A stretch of 43,356 bases of DNA, from the NCBI GenBank assembly GCA_029257715.1, contig JARIAT010000066.1, positions 1 through 43,356 of the forward strand, read 5' to 3'. The position numbers were made by a program, and so were the translations under genes. This stretch comes from Faecousia sp. (GTDB lineage Bacteria; Bacillota; Clostridia; Oscillospirales; Oscillospiraceae). The notes under the pieces are model-generated. The model was given only the letters and a program-made list of their open reading frames with translations. It was not told the DNA's origin and did not search any database. Positions 38,655 through 43,356 of the stretch are shown here, in pieces (the stretch's first letter is position 1; each line of letters opens with the position of its first letter).

Positions 38655-39785
38655 ATGGCCAAGACTACTAGATCCAAGAAAAATCAGGTCCCCGAAATCA
38701 ATGTAGGCGTTGAAATTTTTGAAAGCCTGCGTGAGTTGGAAAGAATGAAGGGCATTCCCGTTGAAGATATGGTGGACCGCCTGAAAAAGGCATTGGTCAC
38801 CGCTTACCAGAAGGAGCCGGAAGCAGGACAGGCACTTCCTGCTGAAAATGTTGCAGTCGAGCTTAGTGAAGCAGGCCTGTTTATGTATCAGGTTAAGACC
38901 GCTGTGGAAGAAGTCTGGGATGCTCCTCTGGAGATTCATATTGACGCAGCCAGAAAGATTCAGCCCAATGCGCAGCTTGGTGACAGCATCCGGATCCCCA
39001 TTGATATCAAGTCCTTCGGCCGCATTGCCGCAAAAAATGCCAAGGGCATTATCATTCAGGGCATTCGTGAGAAGGAACGCGATGCCATCTATCAGAGCTA
39101 CTCTGCAAAGTCTCAGGAGCTTATGACCGGAACGGTTCTGCGTGTGGATCCCGAAGGAGATATCTTTGTTCGGATCGGTACCGGTACGGATGCCAACGAC
39201 GCAGTTCTGCGGGTCAGCGAGCAGATTCCCGGAGAAGTTTATGAGGCCGGTGACAAAATCCGTGTCTATGTGCTGGAAGCACACCGCTCTGCCCGCGGTC
39301 CTCTGGTTCATGTGTCCAGAACCCATCCCAATCTGGTCCGCCGCCTGTTTGAGCTTGAGACACCCGAAATTGCCAGCGGTGAAGTGGAAGTTCGCAATAT
39401 TGCCCGTGAAGCCGGTTCCCGCTCCAAGATGGCGGTTCGAGCAACGGTGGAGGGTGTCGATCCTGTGGGTGCCTGCGTCGGTCCCCGGGGCGGCCGTGTC
39501 GGCGCGGTTGTGGAAGAGCTCCATGGCGAGAAGATCGATATTGTTGTTTACAGCGAGGATCCCTGTGAGTATGTCAAGGCGGCGCTTAGTCCCGCTGATG
39601 TTTTGTCGGTCGAGGTTGTGCCCGGGCAGAAGGCCTGCAAGGTTGTTGTTCCTGACGATCAGCTGAGCCTCGCCATCGGCAAGGAGGGCCAGAATGCTCG
39701 CTTGGCAGCTCGCCTGACCAGCTATAAGATTGACATTAAGCCTGCCTCTCAGGTAGAAGAAGTCAGCGCACCTGCCGAGCAGTAA
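38655..39785 (+). CDS. nusA: Transcription termination/antitermination factor NusA
   Basis: A 376-residue protein. Residues 1-125 form the RNA-polymerase-binding domain (LRELERMKGIPVEDMVDRLKKALVTAYQK). The S1 domain starts near 155 (LMTGTVLRVDPEGDIFVRIG). KH1 has GPRGGRVGAVVEEL and KH2 has IGKEGQNARLAARL. There are no C-terminal acidic repeats, as usual in Firmicutes. It modulates pausing and intrinsic termination. The internal region includes VSRTHPNLVRRLFELETPEI, typical of NusA. It lies in the conserved order rimP-nusA-ylxR-ylxQ-infB-rbfA. Confidence 0.97.
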   Translation: MAKTTRSKKNQVPEINVGVEIFESLRELERMKGIPVEDMVDRLKKALVTAYQKEPEAGQALPAENVAVELSEAGLFMYQVKTAVEEVWDAPLEIHIDAARKIQPNAQLGDSIRIPIDIKSFGRIAAKNAKGIIIQGIREKERDAIYQSYSAKSQELMTGTVLRVDPEGDIFVRIGTGTDANDAVLRVSEQIPGEVYEAGDKIRVYVLEAHRSARGPLVHVSRTHPNLVRRLFELETPEIASGEVEVRNIAREAGSRSKMAVRATVEGVDPVGACVGPRGGRVGAVVEELHGEKIDIVVYSEDPCEYVKAALSPADVLSVEVVPGQKACKVVVPDDQLSLAIGKEGQNARLAARLTSYKIDIKPASQVEEVSAPAEQ

Positions 39786-39823
39786 GCCGACAGGAGCACA
39801 GTATTGAGATAGGAGGGAACACC

Positions 39824-40111
39824 ATGCAGAAGAAAATCCCTCAGCGGCAGTGTATGGGCTGCCGGGAACGTAAAAACAAGCGGGAACTGATACGGGTTGT
39901 CAGATCTCCGGAAGGACAGGTCGCTCTGGACTTTAAGGGGAAGGCTCCCGGACGCGGTGCATATCTCTGCCCTTCGCTTGCGTGCTTAAAGCGGGCAATC
40001 CGCTCTAAGGCAATTGAGCGAAGCCTCGAGGTAGAAATTCCGCAGGAAATTTATGCTCGTCTTGAGCAGGAAATGGAGGAAGCAGAGACAAATGATGCAC
40101 AAGGCTCTTAA
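39824..40111 (+). CDS. ylxR: YlxR family RNA-binding protein (DUF448, RnpM)
   Basis: A 95-residue basic protein. The signature is PQRQCMGCRERKNKRELIRVVRSPEGQVALD, then GKAPGRGAYLCPSLACLKRAI. Cys residues in CMGC, CPSLAC and the GRGAY loop are typical. In Bacillus subtilis the homologue was reported to bind RNase P RNA and modulate its activity. The next gene overlaps its last 20 bases, so translation is coupled. AGGAGG lies just before the ATG. Confidence 0.95.
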   Translation: MQKKIPQRQCMGCRERKNKRELIRVVRSPEGQVALDFKGKAPGRGAYLCPSLACLKRAIRSKAIERSLEVEIPQEIYARLEQEMEEAETNDAQGS

Positions 40112-40535
40112 TTATATGTCAATTGCCCGAAAAGCAGGCATGATTGAGCTGGGCGAGGAACCGGTTGGTGCGGCGGCACGGTCGGGGCATGCTCGCCTTG
40201 TTGTGGTGGCGCAGGATGCTTCCGATCATACCTGGAGAAGAGCAAAAAGTTTTGTGGCTGGAACCAGCCAGCAGTGTATTAAGGCCCCCTTCAGCAAGGA
40301 TGATATGGGTATGGCGATTGGCCGGACCAGCCTTGCCATTGCGGCCTTTACCGATTCGGCGATGGCTTTGGCGTTTGTGAAAGCGCTGGCAGAACCGGAG
40401 CGGTACCGGGAAGTGCTGGAAGAACTGGACAAAAAGTCCAAGAAGATTCGTCAGCGTCAGTCTGAAGCAAAGGCTCACCAGTATAATATGAAGGTCGGCA
40501 AGCATCGGACTCGTCCCGGTAATAAGAAGGATTGA
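40092..40535 (+). CDS. ylxQ: L7Ae/L30e family ribosomal protein YlxQ
   Basis: A 147-residue protein of the L7Ae/L30e/S12e fold. Segments are [51 protein letters not shown], and later [28 protein letters not shown], with a Lys/Arg-rich C-terminal tail (residues about 115-147) that is longer than in most homologues. It probably binds kink-turn RNA. The start is the ATG at 40092, 11 bases after GGAGGA; the ATG at 40095 is an alternative. It lies between ylxR and infB as in other Firmicutes. Confidence 0.9.
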   Translation: MMHKALNYMSIARKAGMIELGEEPVGAAARSGHARLVVVAQDASDHTWRRAKSFVAGTSQQCIKAPFSKDDMGMAIGRTSLAIAAFTDSAMALAFVKALAEPERYREVLEELDKKSKKIRQRQSEAKAHQYNMKVGKHRTRPGNKKD

Positions 40536-40552
40536 CTTATGGAGGTGCGTAT

Positions 40553-42907
40553 ATGAGTTTTATTAAGTATCGTTTGCGTGAAGTTGCGTCGGATTTCGGC
40601 ACCAATCCCAAGGAGATCTCTGAGATCGTAGGTACCTATTTTGAAAAACCCAAGTCCAACACACAGGTGCTGACCGATGAGGAGCTCAATGTGGTGTTTG
40701 ATTCCATGACCCAGAATCACGAGATTGATTCTCTGGAGCAGGTGTTTACTGCAAAGCCCGCACAGGAGGCAAAGCAGCCCAAGAGCACACAGAGCAGCCA
40801 GAATCATCGCAGTGACAGCCGTCCGGCACAGTCCCGACCGGCTCAGAACAATCAGAATAATTCCCAGCCTCGCCGGGACAACAATACCACAAAGCCTGCT
40901 GCTAAAACCGCAGAGCCTGAGCGTAAGCGTGAGCGCCGTGTGGTGGATACTTCCGCCGTACAGGTCAACTCCGCTCGCTTTGATGACCGTGTTGACAGCC
41001 TGATCTCCGAGCGTGCTCAGAATTTCCAGGGCGGCAAGCAGAGAATCGGCAACAAAAATAAGCAGCAGAATAAGAATAACAAGTTTAAGGGCAACAAGGC
41101 CCGCAACGAGGAGCAGGAGAAGATGCGCCGCCTTCAGATGGAGGTTGCGCGGAAGGCCCCTCTGACAGTTAAGATTCCCGATGAAATCACGGTCGGTGAA
41201 CTGGCAAGCCGCATGAAAAAGACTGCCGGTGAAGTCATTAAGCTGTTGATGAAAAACGGTGTAATGGCAGCAATCAACCAGACCATTGATTATGATACCG
41301 CTGAGTTTGTGGCAACAGAATTGGGATGTAAGGTCGAGAAGGAAGTCATCATCACCATCGAGGAGAAGATTTTCGATGAGCACGAGGATACCGCAGAAGA
41401 GCTGGAGTCTCGTGCACCGGTTGTTGTTGTCATGGGTCATGTTGACCACGGCAAGACTTCCACACTGGACGCAATCCGTAAGACAAAGGTAACCGCTGGT
41501 GAAGCGGGCGGTATTACTCAGCATATCGGTGCTTACACAGTTGATGTTGACGGAAGTATGGTCACATTCCTGGATACACCCGGCCATGCAGCATTCACCT
41601 CTATGCGTGCCCGTGGTGCAATGTGTACCGATATCGCAGTTCTGGTTGTGGCAGCTGACGACGGCATTATGCCCCAGACCATTGAGTCCATCAACCACGC
41701 AAAGGCTGCAAATCTGCCCATCATTGTTGCGGTAAACAAGATGGATAAGCCCACTGCGAATCCCGAGCGGATCATGCAGCAGCTGACGGAGTATGAGCTG
41801 ATTCCCGAGGAGTGGGGCGGCGAGACGATCATCTGCCCCATTTCTGCCAAGACCGGTGACGGAATTGACAATCTGCTGGAAATGATTACCCTGACAGCTG
41901 AAATGCTTGAGCTGAAGGCTAATCCCAACCGCCGTGCAAAGGGCTCTGTGATTGAGGCTCGCCTTGACAAGAATCGCGGCCCGATTGCAACGCTGCTGGT
42001 TCAGAACGGTACTCTGAAGCAGGGAGATATCCTGATTGCAGGCACAGCTGTGGGTCGTGTCCGAGTGATGACCAATGACAAGGGCCGCACGGTTAAGACA
42101 GCCGGACCCTCTGTTCCCGTGGAGATCACGGGTTTGGGCGATGTACCTTCTCCCGGCGATGAGTTTAATGTTGTTACCGACGAGCGCATGGCACGTGAGC
42201 TGGTTGAGCAGCGCCGTCAGGAGCAGAAGGATGCACTGGCTGCCATGAATACAAAGGTTACTTTGGATAATCTCTTTGCCAAGATCGGCGAAGGAGAGAT
42301 GAAGGAACTGAAGCTGATTGTTAAGGCTGACGTTCAGGGCTCTGCTGAAGCGGTCAAGGCCTCTCTGGAGAAAATCTCCAATGAGGAAGTTCGCGTTAAG
42401 GTTATCCACGCAGGTGTTGGCGCCATCAATGAATCCGACATTCTGCTGGCTTCCACCGCAGGGGCAATTATCGTCGGATTTAACGTCCGTCCCGATGCAG
42501 CTGCTGAGGCCAACGGTCACAGAGCAAACGTGGATATGCGCTTCTACCGTGTCATTTACGATGCAATCGACGAAATTGAATCTGCAATGAAGGGTATGCT
42601 GGCACCTAAGTATCATGAGGTTGTCTACGGTCATGCGGAAGTCCGACTGACCTACAAGGTTTCTGCCATCGGTACGGTTGCCGGCTGTATGGTCAAGGAC
42701 GGCAAGGTGACCCGGGATGCACAGGTTCGCGTCCTGCGCGACAACATTGTCATTCACGAGGGTGAAGTCGGCTCCCTGCAGAGATTTAAGGATGCGGTTA
42801 AGGAAGTTACTGCCGGTTATGAGTGCGGCATGAGCATTCTGAAATTCAATGATATTAAGGAAGGCGACATCTTCGAGTGCTTCGGCATGGAAGAGATTAA
42901 GCAGTAA
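40553..42907 (+). CDS. infB: Translation initiation factor IF-2
   Basis: A 784-residue GTPase that brings fMet-tRNA to the 30S subunit and promotes subunit joining. Residues 1-60 are a divergent N-terminal helix bundle. A Gln/Asn/Lys-rich linker spans about 65-195. The IF2N domain is near 200-260 ([30 protein letters not shown]). The GTPase has GHVDHGKTS (near 295), [30 protein letters not shown] and SAKTGDG. The fMet-tRNA-binding C2 domain lies at the C-terminus ([22 protein letters not shown]). The start is the ATG at 40553 with GGAGGTG 5 bases upstream; the in-frame TTG at 40532 overlaps ylxQ and lacks a site. Confidence 0.98.
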   Translation: MSFIKYRLREVASDFGTNPKEISEIVGTYFEKPKSNTQVLTDEELNVVFDSMTQNHEIDSLEQVFTAKPAQEAKQPKSTQSSQNHRSDSRPAQSRPAQNNQNNSQPRRDNNTTKPAAKTAEPERKRERRVVDTSAVQVNSARFDDRVDSLISERAQNFQGGKQRIGNKNKQQNKNNKFKGNKARNEEQEKMRRLQMEVARKAPLTVKIPDEITVGELASRMKKTAGEVIKLLMKNGVMAAINQTIDYDTAEFVATELGCKVEKEVIITIEEKIFDEHEDTAEELESRAPVVVVMGHVDHGKTSTLDAIRKTKVTAGEAGGITQHIGAYTVDVDGSMVTFLDTPGHAAFTSMRARGAMCTDIAVLVVAADDGIMPQTIESINHAKAANLPIIVAVNKMDKPTANPERIMQQLTEYELIPEEWGGETIICPISAKTGDGIDNLLEMITLTAEMLELKANPNRRAKGSVIEARLDKNRGPIATLLVQNGTLKQGDILIAGTAVGRVRVMTNDKGRTVKTAGPSVPVEITGLGDVPSPGDEFNVVTDERMARELVEQRRQEQKDALAAMNTKVTLDNLFAKIGEGEMKELKLIVKADVQGSAEAVKASLEKISNEEVRVKVIHAGVGAINESDILLASTAGAIIVGFNVRPDAAAEANGHRANVDMRFYRVIYDAIDEIESAMKGMLAPKYHEVVYGHAEVRLTYKVSAIGTVAGCMVKDGKVTRDAQVRVLRDNIVIHEGEVGSLQRFKDAVKEVTAGYECGMSILKFNDIKEGDIFECFGMEEIKQ

Positions 42908-42917
42908 TCGAACTTTT

Positions 42918-42951
42918 AACCGCCGCACCGCTTTTGCGGCGCGGCGGTTTT
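42918..42951 (+). terminator. Terminator-like hairpin between infB and rbfA
   Basis: A stepped GC-rich stem: AACCGCCGC (42918-42926) pairs with GCGGCGGTT (42941-42949), and inside it CCGC pairs with GCGG around a TTTT loop. Only four T follow. It probably lowers expression of rbfA or marks mRNA processing rather than ending the operon. Confidence 0.65.
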
Positions 42952-42975
42952 GCCATAAAATAGGAGGATGAACAA

Positions 42976-43350
42976 ATGGCATCCAATCGAATCAATCGGA
43001 TCAATGAAGAGATCCAGAAGGAACTTAGCACCCTGCTGCGCAATGTGAAAGATCCTCGTGTTGCCGGCACAATGATTTCTGTAACCCGCGTAGAAACAAC
43101 ACCGGATCTGCGCTGGGCCAAGGTTTATGTCAGTTTTCTGGAAGCGGATCGGGCAAAGGACGCAATGAAGGGACTCAAATCCGCCGGCGGATATCTTCGC
43201 CGAGAGCTGGGCAGAACGCTGAATCTGCGATATACCCCTGAAATTGCATGGGCACTGGATGATTCTATCACATATGGTGCTCACATGTTGGAGCTGATCA
43301 ATTCTCTCGACACGGGAGCAGAGAAAGATGAAGAAGCTGAAGAGAACTGA
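42976..43350 (+). CDS. rbfA: Ribosome-binding factor A
   Basis: A 124-residue KH-fold protein. Family segments are NRINEEIQKELSTLLRNVKDPRVAGTMISVTRVETTPDLRWAKVYVSFLE, then LRRELGRTLNLRYTPEIAWALDDSI. It binds the 30S subunit and helps mature the 5' end of 16S rRNA. AGGAGG lies 9 bases before the ATG. The C-terminal tail is acidic. The TGA stop overlaps an ATG (TGATG at 43348-43352) that may start the next gene, often a DHH-family phosphoesterase here, but only 7 bases remain in the window, so I do not annotate it. Confidence 0.97.
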   Translation: MASNRINRINEEIQKELSTLLRNVKDPRVAGTMISVTRVETTPDLRWAKVYVSFLEADRAKDAMKGLKSAGGYLRRELGRTLNLRYTPEIAWALDDSITYGAHMLELINSLDTGAEKDEEAEEN

Positions 43351-43356
43351 TGTCTG

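Noticed and set aside
40475-42982. An 835-codon open frame on the minus strand across infB
   Set aside because: It lies antisense to an unmistakable infB with all GTPase motifs; its composition (Cys, His and Asn rich) is what a shadow frame of a codon-biased gene gives.
43350-43356. Start of a next gene (ATG overlapping the rbfA stop)
   Set aside because: Only 7 bases remain, so it cannot be supported, although a DHH-family phosphoesterase would be usual here.
1-43356. CRISPR arrays, transposases, integrases, phage genes or a defence island
   Set aside because: No regularly spaced repeats and no recognisable mobile or defence proteins were found on either strand.

Overview
This window reads as chromosomal DNA of a spore-forming, low-to-mid GC Firmicute, most likely a Clostridia member of the Oscillospirales (Oscillospiraceae/Ruminococcaceae). 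The reasons are a SpoIID homologue, two YtvI-like AI-2E family proteins, the Gram-positive MurT/GatD pair, the Gram-positive nusA operon with ylxR and ylxQ, a Clostridia-type infC-rpmI-rplT operon, and an acetogen-style Fhs/FchA/FolD one-carbon set. Genes are densely packed on both strands, with many near-consensus sigma-A promoters (17-nt spacers) and strong intrinsic terminators. I see no prophage, insertion sequence, CRISPR array or defence island; this is mostly core genome.

Layout. 1-2.3 kb: 3' end of prfB (RF2), then on the minus strand infC-rpmI-rplT behind a leader with an attenuator, and pheB. 2.4-4.5 kb: an AI-2E/YtvI membrane protein and an RluA-family pseudouridine synthase. 4.5-7.1 kb: minus-strand trmL-pgk-tpiA. 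7.3-9.6 kb: a small lipoprotein; thiI and a CinA C-terminal (PncC-type) protein. 9.6-12.5 kb: a membrane-anchored leucine-rich-repeat protein and spoIID. 12.6-14.8 kb: tRNA-Gly(GCC), a lipoprotein with a transglutaminase-like fold, a YitT protein. 14.8-19.0 kb: a divergent type IIA topoisomerase pair. 19.2-20.7 kb: secG and an ApbE lipoprotein. 20.9-25.9 kb: a MATE exporter, a CDP-glycerol glycerophosphotransferase plus a Wzx-like flippase, and an Rsm22/METTL17-type methyltransferase. 26-29.4 kb: a second AI-2E/YtvI protein and murT-gatD. 29.4-34.1 kb: a DUF4349 lipoprotein and the one-carbon genes fhs, fchA, folD. 34.1-38 kb: an SLH-domain protein, a RodA/FtsW protein and an ADP-ribosylglycohydrolase-fold protein. 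38.1-43.4 kb: rimP-nusA-ylxR-ylxQ-infB-rbfA.

The most striking theme is loss of catalytic residues in otherwise intact, well-expressed-looking genes. The GatD homologue lacks both its nucleophilic Cys and its His. The ADP-ribosylglycohydrolase-fold protein lacks the Asp residues of both metal-binding motifs. The transglutaminase-like lipoprotein lacks Cys and His. FolD has Ala at the cyclohydrolase Lys, but sits next to FchA, which can supply that activity. The topoisomerase A subunit naturally carries Ala and Glu where quinolone-sensitive enzymes have Ser and Asp. On the regulatory side, infC appears to start at AUA behind an attenuated leader, fhs has a 5' region with two 19-bp near-palindromic repeats 41 bp apart, and the second AI-2E gene has a perfect 18-bp palindrome directly after its promoter. 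All motif comparisons are from memory of the families; no alignment or search was run.
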